Shown here: positions 1 to 8,942 of the stretch, in pieces | Layout: each line of letters opens with the position of its first letter | Position numbering within the stretch: the stretch's first letter is position 1 | Source: Alphaproteobacteria bacterium | Lineage (GTDB): Bacteria > Pseudomonadota > Alphaproteobacteria > Reyranellales > Reyranellaceae | Length of the DNA stretch: 64,000 bases | NCBI GenBank assembly: GCA_016869975.1 | Contig: VGCZ01000022.1 | Coordinates: 26,948 to 90,947, forward strand | Direction of reading: 5' to 3' | Made by a program: the position numbers and the translations under genes | The notes under the pieces: generated by a model | Database searches by the model: none | Seen by the model: only the letters and a program-made list of their open reading frames with translations | Told to the model about the DNA's origin: nothing

Positions 1-1
1 G

Positions 2-37
2 GCGGCGGGCTACGCCCTCGACGTCCAGCAGGCCTGA
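2..37 (+). CDS. C-terminal end of an unidentified gene (partial)
   Basis: An open frame enters from the left edge and ends in TGA at 35-37, giving the tail AAGYALDVQQA. The next gene starts at 343, so this is plausibly the 3' end of an upstream plus-strand gene. Eleven residues are too few to name a family, and chance readthrough of a GC-rich frame cannot be excluded. Confidence 0.35.
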   Translation, partial: AAGYALDVQQA

Positions 38-342
38 GCAGTCGTCATTCCACCAAGCAGTGGTGGATTGCGTCATATACCTGACGCCCACGCGACATGG
101 CCCTGTCATACGGGCCGAGCATCCTGCGGATGGTTTGGAGCGTGGTCGGCGGCTCTTCCCCGTTTCCGCTGGCGGACGCCAACCTTGGCCCTCTCGTCCC
201 CACGGCGAGAGGGCTTTTTCTTCGCCGGCTCGGCCCTGTTCGGAGTGCCCGGAAACGGTTAGAAGACCGGCCCACGGGGGCCAGGGCTCGCCCGGACAGC
301 GGGCGGCCGAGATCCCATATCGGACCAGAGGAGACTTCCAGG
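38..342. other. Intergenic leader with a terminator-like hairpin
   Basis: This gap of about 305 bases has no convincing coding frame. It contains one strong rho-independent terminator (188-219) about 120 bases before the first TRAP binding-protein start at 343. That position fits a transcript ending well past the upstream gene, a small RNA, or an attenuated leader. No known riboswitch was recognised. Confidence 0.5.
188..219 (+). terminator. Rho-independent terminator
   Basis: A perfect 9-bp stem GCCCTCTCG / CGAGAGGGC (188-196 with 206-214) is followed directly by TTTTT. It lies 150 bases beyond the nearest upstream stop codon, so it may end a small RNA or attenuate the downstream gene. Confidence 0.75.
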
Positions 343-1443
343 ATGAATCGTCGCAAGTTCGTCAAGCGGGCCGGCGTTGGGGGCGTCGCGGCCGCGACCC
401 TCGTCGCGGCGCCGGCGATCGCGCAATCCATGCCCGAGGTGAAGTGGCGCCTGGCGTCGAGCTTTCCCAAGAGCCTCGACACCATCTATGGCTCGGGCGA
501 GTTCTTCGCCAAGCGCGTCGCGGCGCTGACCGACAACAAGTTCCAGATCCGTGTCTTCGCCGCCGGCGAGATCGTGCCCGGCCTGCAGGTGCTCGACGCG
601 GTGCAGAACGAGACGGTCGAGTGCGGCCACACCGCGTCGTACTACTACGTCGGCAAGGACCCGACCTTCGCCTTCGACACCGCCGTGCCCTTCGGCCTCA
701 ACACCCGGCAGCACAACTCCTGGGTCTATCACGGCGGCGGGCTCGAGCTGATGCGCGAGTTCTACAAGGACTACAAGGTCACCTCGTTCCTGATGTCGCA
801 CACCGGCGCGCAGATGGGCGGCTGGTTCCGCAAGGAAATCAAGACCGTCGAGGACATGAAGGGCGTCAAGATGCGCATCGGCGGCTTCGCCGGGCAGGTG
901 ATGACCAAGCTCGGCGTCGTGCCGCAGCAGATCGCCGGCGGCGAGATCTATCCGGCGCTGGAGAAGGGCACGATCGACGCCGCCGAATGGGTCGGCCCCT
1001 ATGACGACCAGAAGCTCGGCTTCAACAAGGTGGCGCCGCACTACTATTACCCCGGTTGGTGGGAAGGCGGCGCGGCGCTGTCGCTCTATGTCGGCCTGAA
1101 GGCGTTCGATGCCTTGCCGCCCATGTACAAGGAAGTCCTCGCCTCGGCCTGCGCCGAGACCACCGACTGGTCGGTCGCCAAGTACGACGCGCAGAACCCC
1201 AAGGCGCTGCGCGAACTGGTCGCCGGCGGCACCAAGCTGGCACCCTATCCGGCAGCGGTGCTCGAGGCCTGCTACAACGCCGCCGTCGAGCTCTACGCCG
1301 AGACCTCGGCGAAGAACGCCAAGTTCAAGAAGGTCTTCGATTCGTGGAAGGCGTTCCGCAACGACCAGGTACTGTGGTTCCGCGTCGCCGAGGGCACCTT
1401 CGACAACTTCATGGGCCGCATGTCGGCGCAGAACAAGCTCTGA
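343..1443 (+). CDS. TRAP transporter solute-binding protein (TakP/FcbT1 type), copy 1
   Basis: Periplasmic ligand-binding protein of a tripartite (TRAP) uptake system, 366 residues. The N-terminus NRRKFVKRAG is a twin-arginine signal, followed by an Ala-rich stretch ending APAIAQ, so Tat export is expected. The body carries the hallmarks of the 2-oxoacid/aromatic-acid group: SSFPKSLDT, MGGWFRKEI, AEWVGPYDD and YYYPGWWEG. The Glu-Trp pair at about residues 215-216 matches the position that, from memory, helps bind ligand and cation in Rhodobacter TakP. The ATG at 343 is chosen over upstream in-frame codons because it starts the Tat peptide and follows a GAGG-like site. It is the first of four tandem paralogs. 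The ligand is probably a monocarboxylate or 2-oxoacid but cannot be fixed. Confidence 0.93.
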   Translation: MNRRKFVKRAGVGGVAAATLVAAPAIAQSMPEVKWRLASSFPKSLDTIYGSGEFFAKRVAALTDNKFQIRVFAAGEIVPGLQVLDAVQNETVECGHTASYYYVGKDPTFAFDTAVPFGLNTRQHNSWVYHGGGLELMREFYKDYKVTSFLMSHTGAQMGGWFRKEIKTVEDMKGVKMRIGGFAGQVMTKLGVVPQQIAGGEIYPALEKGTIDAAEWVGPYDDQKLGFNKVAPHYYYPGWWEGGAALSLYVGLKAFDALPPMYKEVLASACAETTDWSVAKYDAQNPKALRELVAGGTKLAPYPAAVLEACYNAAVELYAETSAKNAKFKKVFDSWKAFRNDQVLWFRVAEGTFDNFMGRMSAQNKL

Positions 1444-1463
1444 GCCGGTCCGGCTCCGGCAGG

Positions 1464-1490
1464 AAGGCCCCGCTTCGGCGGGGCCTTTTT
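1464..1490 (+). terminator. Rho-independent terminator after TRAP binding protein copy 1
   Basis: Stem AAGGCCCCGC / GCGGGGCCTT with a TTCG loop and a T-rich tail follows the stop codon at 1443. It separates copy 1 from copy 2, so the paralogs are probably transcribed as individual units. Confidence 0.88.
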
Positions 1491-1592
1491 CTTCTTGGCT
1501 CGTGTATCATGCGGCACCGGCGTCGGGGGCGCCTGGGTACCCCCGCGTTCGATAAGGCCGGCCAACGGCTCATGCCAGCACGGGAGACTTTC

Positions 1593-2684
1593 ATGGACAG
1601 ACGGAGACTTCTGAAGACCGCGGCGATCGGCGCCGCCGCCAGCACGCTCGCCGCGCCGGCGATAGCGCAGGCCCTGCCGGAGCTCAAGTGGCGCCTGACG
1701 TCGAGCTTTCCCAAGTCGCTCGACACGCTTTTTGGCGGCGCCGAGTCCTTCGCCAAGCGGGTCGCGCAGCTCAGCGACAACAAGTTCCAGATCCGCGTCT
1801 TCGCGCCGGGCGAGGTGGTGCCGGCGCTGCAGGCGCTCGACGCGGTGCAGAACGGCACGGTCGAGATGTGCCATACCGCCAGCTACTACTTCGTCGGCAA
1901 GGATCTGACCTTCGGCTTCGACGCCGGCGTGCCCTTCGGGCTCACCGCGCGCCAGCAGCACGCCTGGATCACGCAGGGCGGCGGCGCCCAGCTGATGCGC
2001 GACTTCATGGCCGAGTACAACGTCGTGACCATGCCGGCCGGCAACACCGGCGTGCAGATGGGCGGCTGGTTCCGCAAGGAGCTCAAGACGCTCGACGACG
2101 TGAAGGGCCTGAAGATGCGCATCCCCGGCATCGGCGGCCAGGTCTGGTCCAAGCTGGGCGCCGTGCCGCAGCAGATCGCAGGCGGCGAGATCTACCCCTC
2201 GCTGGAGCGCGGCGCGATCGACGGCGCCGAATGGGTCGGCCCGCACGACGACGAGAAGCTCGGCTTCCACAAGGTGGCGCCGTTCTACTACTACCCGGGC
2301 TTCTGGGAGGCCGGCACGCAGATCAGCCTGATGGTCAACAAGGGCCTGTGGGACGGCCTGCCGCCGATCTATCGCGGCATGATCGAGGTCGCCGCGGCCG
2401 AGACCAATGGCGACATGATGGCGCGCTACGACCACCAGAACCCGCAGGCGCTGCGCCGGCTGGTGGCCGCCGGGGCCCAGCTCAGGCCCTATCCGCGCGA
2501 GATCCTGGCGGCGGCCTGGAAAGCGACCCACGAGCTCTATGACGAGATTTCGGGCAAGAACCCGAAATTCAAGGCGGTCTATGAGCCGTGGCGCAAGTTC
2601 CGCGACGATCAATATTTGTGGTTCCGCGTCGCCGAGCTGACCTACGAGAACTTCGCCTTCACGGCGGCGCAGACCGTCCGATAG
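1593..2684 (+). CDS. TRAP transporter solute-binding protein (TakP/FcbT1 type), copy 2
   Basis: Second paralog, 363 residues. The Tat-like N-terminus MDRRRLLKTAAIG leads to a cleavage region APAIAQ. Family motifs SSFPKSLDT, MGGWFRKEL and YYYPGFWEAG are kept. It is the most divergent of the four copies: the ligand-site neighbourhood reads AEWVGPHDD (His where the others have Tyr), and YPGWWEG is YPGFWEAG. That suggests a different ligand preference. The ATG at 1593 has a GGGAG site 6-7 bases upstream and starts the signal peptide. An in-frame ATG at 1572 would add seven residues ahead of it and is less likely. Confidence 0.92.
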   Translation: MDRRRLLKTAAIGAAASTLAAPAIAQALPELKWRLTSSFPKSLDTLFGGAESFAKRVAQLSDNKFQIRVFAPGEVVPALQALDAVQNGTVEMCHTASYYFVGKDLTFGFDAGVPFGLTARQQHAWITQGGGAQLMRDFMAEYNVVTMPAGNTGVQMGGWFRKELKTLDDVKGLKMRIPGIGGQVWSKLGAVPQQIAGGEIYPSLERGAIDGAEWVGPHDDEKLGFHKVAPFYYYPGFWEAGTQISLMVNKGLWDGLPPIYRGMIEVAAAETNGDMMARYDHQNPQALRRLVAAGAQLRPYPREILAAAWKATHELYDEISGKNPKFKAVYEPWRKFRDDQYLWFRVAELTYENFAFTAAQTVR

Positions 2685-2797
2685 CCGGCTTTGACATTCT
2701 CCGGGCGCGTGGCAATGTCCGCGCGCCCGGGGCCTAAGGGACGGACAGAAGCGGCCGCCTGGGTACACTCGTGGGCCGCTCAGGAGGCATTCAAGTC

Positions 2798-3898
2798 ATG
2801 AACAGGCGTAAATTTGTCAAGCAGGCCGGCGTCGGCGCGACGGCTGTGGCAACGGCCAGCGTCGCCGCGCCGGCGATCGCGCAGTCGATGCCGGAAGTGA
2901 AGTGGCGTTTGACGTCGAGCTTCCCCAAGTCGCTCGACACGCTGTACGGCGGCGCCGAACTCTTCGCCAAGATCATCGGCGAGATGTCGGACAACAAGTT
3001 CCAGATCCGCGTCTTCGCCGCCGGCGAGATCGTGCCCGGCCTGCAGGTGGCCGACGCGGTGCAGAACGCGACCGTCGAGATGGGCCAGACCGCGGCCTAT
3101 TACTATTTCGGCAAGGATCCGAGCTTCGTGTTCGAGACCGGCCTGCCGTTCTCGATGAATCAGCGCCAGTATCTCGCCTGGCTGACCCATGGCGGCGGAA
3201 GCGCGCTGGTCAACGAGTTCTACAAGCAGTACGGCATCACCAGTTTCCCCTTCGGCGGCACCGGCTGCCAGATGGGCGGCTGGTTCCGCAAGGAGATCAA
3301 CTCGCTCGATGACCTGAAGGGCCTGAAGTTCCGCGTCGGCGGCTTCGCCGGCCTGATCCTCACCAACCTGGGCGTCGTGCCGCAGCAGATCGCCGGCGGC
3401 GACATCTATCCGGCGCTCGAGAAGGGCACGATCGACGCCTGCGAGTGGGTGGGTCCGTACGACGACGAGAAGCTCGGCTTCAACAAGGTCGCCAAGTACT
3501 ACTACTACCCGGGCTGGTGGGAAGGCGCCTCGGTCGGCTCGATGTACGTCAACAGCAAGGCGATGGAGTCGATCCCGGTCGGCTATCGCAAGATGATCGA
3601 GGCCGCGTCCGGCCTGGTCACCAGCTGGATGGTGCCGAAGTACGACGCCGGCAACCCGGCGGCGCTGAAGCGCCTGGTGGCTGGCGGCGCAGTCCTCAAG
3701 CCGTTCCCGCGGCCGGTGCTCGAGGCTTGCTTCGACGCGGCCTACAAGTACTACGACGAAGTGTCGGCCAAGAACGCCGGCTTCAAGAAGATCTACGACA
3801 GCCTCAAGGAGTTCCGCGCCGACCAGAACCTGTGGTTCCGCGTCGCCGAGAACACCTTCGACAACTTCAACTTCTCGATGTCGGCGCGCGGCCGCTAG
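2798..3898 (+). CDS. TRAP transporter solute-binding protein (TakP/FcbT1 type), copy 3
   Basis: Third paralog, 366 residues. The Tat signal MNRRKFVKQAG is followed by AAPAIAQ and the family blocks SSFPKSLDT, MGGWFRKEI, CEWVGPYDD and YYYPGWWEG. It differs from copies 1 and 4 by Cys before the Glu-Trp pair and by an altered segment, QYLAWLTHGGG. An AGGAGG ribosome-binding site at 2782-2787 fixes the ATG at 2798. The gap before it (2685-2797) holds a GC-rich inverted repeat without a U-tract and a TTGACA at 2691, a possible -35 element whose -10 partner is weak. Confidence 0.92.
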   Translation: MNRRKFVKQAGVGATAVATASVAAPAIAQSMPEVKWRLTSSFPKSLDTLYGGAELFAKIIGEMSDNKFQIRVFAAGEIVPGLQVADAVQNATVEMGQTAAYYYFGKDPSFVFETGLPFSMNQRQYLAWLTHGGGSALVNEFYKQYGITSFPFGGTGCQMGGWFRKEINSLDDLKGLKFRVGGFAGLILTNLGVVPQQIAGGDIYPALEKGTIDACEWVGPYDDEKLGFNKVAKYYYYPGWWEGASVGSMYVNSKAMESIPVGYRKMIEAASGLVTSWMVPKYDAGNPAALKRLVAGGAVLKPFPRPVLEACFDAAYKYYDEVSAKNAGFKKIYDSLKEFRADQNLWFRVAENTFDNFNFSMSARGR

Positions 3899-3924
3899 AC
3901 CCGCCACCGATCTCGGCTGTCACG

Positions 3925-3951
3925 AAGCCCCGCCGCAAGGCGGGGCTTTTT
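3925..3951 (+). terminator. Rho-independent terminator after TRAP binding protein copy 3
   Basis: Stem AAGCCCCGCC / GGCGGGGCTT with a GCAA loop and trailing T residues lies just downstream of the stop at 3898. Confidence 0.87.
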
Positions 3952-4042
3952 CTGTCCTGGGGTTGCAAATCTTCCCGCCGGTGTCAGAGTCTTTTCATCC
4001 CGCGAGACAAGACGGGCTCATGCAACAGGGAGGATAGCGCCA

Positions 4043-5149
4043 ATGAATCGTCGCAAGTTTGTCAGGACCGGTGCCGTCGGCGCCGGAGCCGTCGCGGCCG
4101 CCTCGATCACCGCGCCGGCGATCGCGCAGGGCATGCCGGAAGTCAAATGGCGCCTGACGTCGAGCTTCCCCAAGTCGCTCGACACGCTCTATGGCGGCGC
4201 CGAGCATTTCTGCAAGCGGGTCGGTGAACTCACCGACGGCAAGTTCAGGATCACGCCCTTCGCCGCCGGCGAGATCGTGCCTGGCCTGCAGGTGCTCGAC
4301 GCGGTGCAGAACGCCACGGTCGAGATCGGCCAGACGGCGGCCTACTACTACATCGGCAAGGACATCACCTTCACCTTCGACACCGCGGTGCCCTTCGGGC
4401 TGAACAGCCGCCAGCACGTCGCGTGGTGGATGCATGGTGGCGGCCGCCAGCTGATGGACGAGTTCTACAAGGACTACGGCGTCGTCGGCCACCTGATGGG
4501 CGGCACCGGCGCGCAGATGGGCGGTTGGTACCGCAAGGAGATCAAGACGGTCGAGGACCTGAAGGGCCTGAAGTTCCGCGTCGGCGGCTTCGCCGGCCAG
4601 ATCCTCGCCAAGCTCGGCGTCGTCGCCCAGCAGATCGCCGGTGGCGAGATCTATCCGGCGCTCGAGAAGGGCACGATCGACGCGGCCGAGTGGGTCGGCC
4701 CGTACGACGACGAGAAGCTCGGCTTCAACAAGGTCGCGCCTTTCTACTACTACCCGGGCTGGTGGGAAGGCACCGGCATGGGCACGGGCTACATCAACGC
4801 CAAATCATGGGCTTCGCTGCCGCCGGCCTACCAGAAGGCGATCGAGGTCTCGGCCAACGAGATCACCCTGTGGATGCTGGGCAAGTACGACCACGGCAAC
4901 CCGCCGGCACTGCGCCGCCTGGTGGCCGGCGGCGTGAAGCTCTCACCCTTCCCCAACGCGGTGCTCGAGGCCTGCTTCAACGCCGCGACCGAGCTCTACG
5001 CCGAGATCGCGGCCAAGAACCCGAAGTTCAAGAAGGTCTACGATCACTGGAGGCCCTACCGCGCCGAGCAGGTTCTGTGGACGCGCGTCGCTGAAGGCGG
5101 CTTCGACAACTTCCTCGCGCGCATGTCGGCGGCCGGCAAGCTGGCCTGA
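4043..5149 (+). CDS. TRAP transporter solute-binding protein (TakP/FcbT1 type), copy 4
   Basis: Fourth paralog, 368 residues. The Tat signal MNRRKFVRTGAVG leads to TAPAIAQ, then SSFPKSLDT, MGGWYRKEI, AEWVGPYDD and YYYPGWWEG. It is closest to copy 1 in the hinge and ligand regions. An AGGGAGG site lies just upstream. It is the copy nearest the permease genes, which lie convergently beyond a strong terminator, so it is separately transcribed from its likely membrane partner. Confidence 0.93.
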   Translation: MNRRKFVRTGAVGAGAVAAASITAPAIAQGMPEVKWRLTSSFPKSLDTLYGGAEHFCKRVGELTDGKFRITPFAAGEIVPGLQVLDAVQNATVEIGQTAAYYYIGKDITFTFDTAVPFGLNSRQHVAWWMHGGGRQLMDEFYKDYGVVGHLMGGTGAQMGGWYRKEIKTVEDLKGLKFRVGGFAGQILAKLGVVAQQIAGGEIYPALEKGTIDAAEWVGPYDDEKLGFNKVAPFYYYPGWWEGTGMGTGYINAKSWASLPPAYQKAIEVSANEITLWMLGKYDHGNPPALRRLVAGGVKLSPFPNAVLEACFNAATELYAEIAAKNPKFKKVYDHWRPYRAEQVLWTRVAEGGFDNFLARMSAAGKLA

Positions 5150-5171
5150 TCGAGGGCTCCTGGACAAGAAG

Positions 5172-5200
5172 AAGGCCCCGCCTCGCGGCGGGGCCTTTTT
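5172..5200. terminator. Terminator between TRAP binding protein and permease genes
   Basis: An 11-bp stem AAGGCCCCGCC / GGCGGGGCCTT with loop TCGC is followed by TTTTT on the plus strand. On the minus strand the tail is T-rich (TTCTTCTT), so it may stop the convergent permease transcript too. Confidence 0.87.
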
Positions 5201-5219
5201 CATTGGTACGGGCGCCGGC

Positions 5220-6821
5220 TCAGTTTTTGGCCGGCGGAATGATGATGGGTGGCGGCTCGTCGTCGGATGGCGCCTGCAGCTCGATCTTGACCTTGTTGGG
5301 ATCGATGCCGTGCGGCTTGTCGAGGGTGATGGTGACGATCTTGGGGAAGAAAATCACCAGGCCGACCATCACCAGCTGCAGCAGCACCCAAGGGATAGAG
5401 CCCCAGTAGATGTCCGAGCTCTTGACCTCCTTGGGCGCGACGCTGCGCAGGTAGAACAGCGCGAAACCGAAGGGCGGGTGCATGAACGAGGTCTGCATGT
5501 TCACGCACAGGATGACGCCGAACCAGATCAGCGCTGCGTCGGCGCCAACCACCGGGGCGAGCAGCTTCTGCGCCACCGGCGCCAGCATCGGCACGATGAT
5601 GAAGGCGATCTCGAAGAAATCGAGGAAGAACGCCAGGAAGAACACGAAGATGTTGACGACGATCAGGAAGCCCCAGACGCCGCCCGGCAGGCCGCTCAGC
5701 AGGTGCTCGACCCAGTGACCGCCGTCGACGCCGGCGAAGGTGATCGAGAAGCAGGTCGCGCCGACGATGATGAAGGCCACCATCGCGGTGATGCGCATGG
5801 TCGCCTGGAACGCCTGGATGATCAGGTTGCGCAGGTCGCGCTCCTGCCAGGCGCGCCAGCACAGCCAGATGATGGCGGCGAACATCACGGTGAAGGCGAT
5901 CTTGAACGGCAGCGACTTGAAAGCGACGACGCCGATGGCCGACCCGATCAGCGCGGCGGCGATGCCGCCGCCGAAGGCGATCTTGTCGAGCTTCGACATC
6001 GGCGCGTTGCGCACCACGGCCAGCACGATGGCGCCGATCGTGCCCATGGCGCCCGCTTCCGTCGGCGTCGCCAGGCCCATCATGATGGTGCCGAGCACGA
6101 GGAAGATCAGCACGCCGGCGGGGATGATGCCCCACATGCACTTGGTGAACAGCGGCCAGCCGTGCAGCGTGCGCGGCACCGGCGGCAGGGCGTTGGGCCG
6201 CACCAGGGTCAGGGCCCAGGTGTAGAGGGCGAACAGCGCGATCTGCAGTATCGAGGGGCCCCAGGCGCCGAGATACATGTCGCCGACCGAGCGGCCGAGC
6301 TGGTCTGCGAGCACGATCAGGACCAGCGACGGCGGCACCAGCTGCGTGATGGTGCCTGACGCGGCGAGCACGCCCGTCGTGTAGCGCATGTCGTACTTGT
6401 AGCGCATCATCACGGGCATGGTGATCAGCGCCATGGCGATGACCTGCGCCGCCACCGTGCCGGTGATGGCGCCGAGGATGAAGCCGACGATGATGGTCGA
6501 GTAGCCCAGGCCGCCTTTGATGGGCCCGAAGAGCTGGCCCATCGATTCGAGCATGTCCTCGGCCAGCCCGCATTTCTCCAATATGGCGCCCATGAAGGTG
6601 AAGAACGGGATCGCCAGCAGCAACTCGTTGGACAGGATGCTGCCGAAAACGCGGCCCGGGATCGCCTGCATGAAGTTCAGGTCGAAGAAGCCGAGGTTGA
6701 TCGATAGGAAGCCGAAGACCAGCCCGACGGCGGCGAGCGAGAAGCTGACGGGATAGCCGATCAGCATGAACACCACGAGGCCGCCGAACATCAGCGGCGG
6801 CATCCACTCGAGCGGGATCAT
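5220..6821 (-). CDS. dctM: TRAP transporter large permease (DctM type)
   Basis: Integral membrane subunit that moves the bound solute, normally driven by a sodium gradient. It has 533 residues with long hydrophobic helices throughout, including FGGLVVFMLIGYPVSFSLAA at the N-terminus and repeated GxxTPTEAGAMG / GTVAAQVIAMALI blocks typical of the DctM family. It is larger than the usual 425-450 residues, as in the mannitol/chloroaromatic (FcbT3) branch, which fits the FcbT1-type binding proteins next door. The C-terminal tail is Pro-rich and polar. The start overlaps the stop of the small permease gene by ATGA, indicating translational coupling. Confidence 0.95.
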   Translation of the reverse strand: MIPLEWMPPLMFGGLVVFMLIGYPVSFSLAAVGLVFGFLSINLGFFDLNFMQAIPGRVFGSILSNELLLAIPFFTFMGAILEKCGLAEDMLESMGQLFGPIKGGLGYSTIIVGFILGAITGTVAAQVIAMALITMPVMMRYKYDMRYTTGVLAASGTITQLVPPSLVLIVLADQLGRSVGDMYLGAWGPSILQIALFALYTWALTLVRPNALPPVPRTLHGWPLFTKCMWGIIPAGVLIFLVLGTIMMGLATPTEAGAMGTIGAIVLAVVRNAPMSKLDKIAFGGGIAAALIGSAIGVVAFKSLPFKIAFTVMFAAIIWLCWRAWQERDLRNLIIQAFQATMRITAMVAFIIVGATCFSITFAGVDGGHWVEHLLSGLPGGVWGFLIVVNIFVFFLAFFLDFFEIAFIIVPMLAPVAQKLLAPVVGADAALIWFGVILCVNMQTSFMHPPFGFALFYLRSVAPKEVKSSDIYWGSIPWVLLQLVMVGLVIFFPKIVTITLDKPHGIDPNKVKIELQAPSDDEPPPIIIPPAKN

Positions 6822-7498
6822 TGCAGCGGCCTCTCGTACTTGGTCTCGACCGCGACCTTCAGGCCCTCGACGGTGGCGACGCGCTTGATCAGCTCGGAGA
6901 TGCCCTGCAGCGCCACCAGCGCGAAGCCCACCGGCAGCACCAGCTTGATCGGCCAGCGCAGCAGGCCGCCGGCGTTACTCGAATGTTCCAGCACGTTGAA
7001 GGACTGCATGAAGAACGGCCACGACAGCCAGGTCAGCAGCACGCAGGCCGGCAGCAGGAAGAGCAGCGTGCCCATGATGTCGATCCACAGCTGGCCGCGT
7101 TCCTTGAGGATCACGTAGATGATGTCGACGCGCACATGCTCGTTCTTCTTCAGCGTGTAGGCGGCGCCGAACATCACGATCACCGCGAACATGTACCACT
7201 GGATTTCGAGCCAGGCGTTCGAGCTGGTGTCGTAGGCGTAGCGCACCATGGCGTTGCCGGCGCTGACGACGCAGGCCAGCAGGATCAGCCAGTCGCACAC
7301 CTTGCCGATCTGCTCGTTGACCCAGTCGATGACCTCGGCCACGGGCAGCAGGTAACGCGCCAGGAAGAAGACGACGATGGCGGTGCCGCCGATGATCCAG
7401 GCGGTCCATACCAGCGGGCTCGCGGTGCCCATTCGCCAGGTCAGGTAGACGGCGAACAGACACAACGCGCCGCCAATCACTCGAAGCTGGGTTTCCAC
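6818..7498 (-). CDS. dctQ: TRAP transporter small permease (DctQ type)
   Basis: Small membrane subunit of the TRAP system, 226 residues. About five hydrophobic segments are visible, including LRVIGGALCLFAVYLTW and AIVVFFLARYLLP before the canonical four-helix DctQ region, with WLEIQWYMFAVIVMFGAAYT and HVRVDIIY as family signatures. The extra N-terminal helix is consistent with the FcbT2 branch. The start is GTG at 7498 preceded by GGAGGT. Its last codon overlaps the large permease start. Together with dctM it is the only membrane pair in the window for the four binding proteins. Confidence 0.93.
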   Translation of the reverse strand: METQLRVIGGALCLFAVYLTWRMGTASPLVWTAWIIGGTAIVVFFLARYLLPVAEVIDWVNEQIGKVCDWLILLACVVSAGNAMVRYAYDTSSNAWLEIQWYMFAVIVMFGAAYTLKKNEHVRVDIIYVILKERGQLWIDIMGTLLFLLPACVLLTWLSWPFFMQSFNVLEHSSNAGGLLRWPIKLVLPVGFALVALQGISELIKRVATVEGLKVAVETKYERPLQ

Positions 7499-7660
7499 CC
7501 GGACCTCCCCGCAAGCCGCACATCGACGATAATGCTCGGCCGGCGGGGCCTCCCGAGCTCCGCCGACGGCGCTCGGTTTAGCAGATCGGACTAACGCCGC
7601 CAGCGGATTCTCCTGCGCCGGACCTGCGCGATGTGGCGCACCTCTTCCATCAGGCGCCGG

Positions 7661-8857
7661 TCAGCCGGCCGATCGCAAGGCGCCGGCCGCCCGCAGCGCC
7701 GCTATGTCGGCCTCGGATACGCCCGCCTCGCGCAGCACGGCGAGCGAATCCTCGCCCAGCAGCGGCGCGCCCCTGAGGTGCTCGCTGGGCGTCGCCGAAA
7801 AGGCGATCGGCGGCGCGAGGGTGGTGATCTCGCCCTCGCTGTGATGCTCGACGGTGCGAAACATGCCACGCGCGGCGAGGTGCGGGTCCTCGAACAGCTG
7901 CTCCAGCGACTTCACCGGCATGCAGGGGATCTCGCGCGCCTGCAGCGCCTCGATCCAGTCCGCCACGCTGCGCGCGGGCGTCAGCCGCTCGACCATGGCG
8001 TAGATTTCGGCGATACGCCGCGAGCGCTGGCTCATGGTGGCGTAGCGCGGGTCGTCCATCACCTGGGGCTCGCCGGCGACCTCGAAGAAGGCGCGCCAGT
8101 GCCGATCGGTATAGGGCAGGATCGCCAGGTAGCCGTCCTTGGCGCGATAGGGCTTGCGCGTGGGCGTCGTCAGCCGGCTGTAGCCCAAGGTGCCGTGCGC
8201 GGCGAAGGAGCGCTCCCAGAGGTGCTCCAGCATCAGCCAGTTCACCATGGTCTCGAACATCGGCACGTCGACCTTCTGGCCCTTGCCCGTGCGCACCTTG
8301 TGCATCAGGGCGATCAGGATGGCGTAGGCCAGTGTCAGGCCGACGGTCTTGTCGGCCAGCACGGTCGGCGCATAGCGCGGCGGGCCGTCCTTGCCGCCCA
8401 TCAGCGCGGCGACGCCCGAGACCGCCTGGATGGCGTCGTCATAGGCCGGCAAATGCCCGTAGGGGCCGTCTTCGTGATAGCCGTAGGCGCCGACGTAGCA
8501 GATCTCCGGATTGACCCGGCGCACCGCTTCGTAGGACAGGCCCAACCGGCCCATCGCCGCCGGCCGGATCGAATAGACCAGCGCGTCGGCGCCCTCGATC
8601 ACCTTCATGAGCGCCGCGAGCGCCTCGGGGCGCTTCAGGTCGAGGCACAGCGAGCGCTTGTTGCGGTTCACGAACAGGTGGTGCGGGGCCATTCCGGGAT
8701 TGGTCTTGGACGGCCCGACATGGCGCGTGGTGTCGCCTTCCGGCGACTCGACTTTGATCACCTCGGCGCCCTGCTCGGCCAGCATCATGGTGGCGAAGGG
8801 CCCCAGCGCGACGACCGTCATGTCGACGATCTTCAATCCTGCCAACGCACCGGCCAT
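7661..8857 (-). CDS. CaiB/BaiF family III CoA-transferase
   Basis: Moves coenzyme A between carboxylic acids, or acts as an acyl-CoA racemase in related members. It has 398 residues. The N-terminal block GLKIVDMTVVALGPFATMML and AEQGAEVIKVESPEGD are diagnostic, and AYDDAIQAVSG holds the Asp expected to form the acyl intermediate. The ATG at 8857 is preferred because GGGGGAG lies 6 bases upstream; an upstream in-frame GTG would add 25 unlikely residues. It is divergent from the lipoprotein at 9004 across a palindrome-rich spacer. The substrate is not inferable, but an acyl-CoA synthetase gene lies 0.7 kb away. Confidence 0.92.
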   Translation of the reverse strand: MAGALAGLKIVDMTVVALGPFATMMLAEQGAEVIKVESPEGDTTRHVGPSKTNPGMAPHHLFVNRNKRSLCLDLKRPEALAALMKVIEGADALVYSIRPAAMGRLGLSYEAVRRVNPEICYVGAYGYHEDGPYGHLPAYDDAIQAVSGVAALMGGKDGPPRYAPTVLADKTVGLTLAYAILIALMHKVRTGKGQKVDVPMFETMVNWLMLEHLWERSFAAHGTLGYSRLTTPTRKPYRAKDGYLAILPYTDRHWRAFFEVAGEPQVMDDPRYATMSQRSRRIAEIYAMVERLTPARSVADWIEALQAREIPCMPVKSLEQLFEDPHLAARGMFRTVEHHSEGEITTLAPPIAFSATPSEHLRGAPLLGEDSLAVLREAGVSEADIAALRAAGALRSAG

Positions 8858-8942
8858 CGCACGCTCCCCCAGCCCGTCCCCTTGAGCGGCCGGCATCATG
8901 GCGATGGCCCCCAGCCCCGTCGAGGCAACCAAGTCAGTTGCG

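Noticed and set aside
2691..2719. TTGACA -35-like element before TRAP copy 3
   Set aside because: The -10 partner (AATGTC) is weak, so only mentioned in the gene entry and not called a promoter.
5310..6359. Long plus-strand open frame opposite the large TRAP permease
   Set aside because: Shadow frame with Arg/Asp/His-rich composition, no start signals, fully overlapping a well-supported permease gene.
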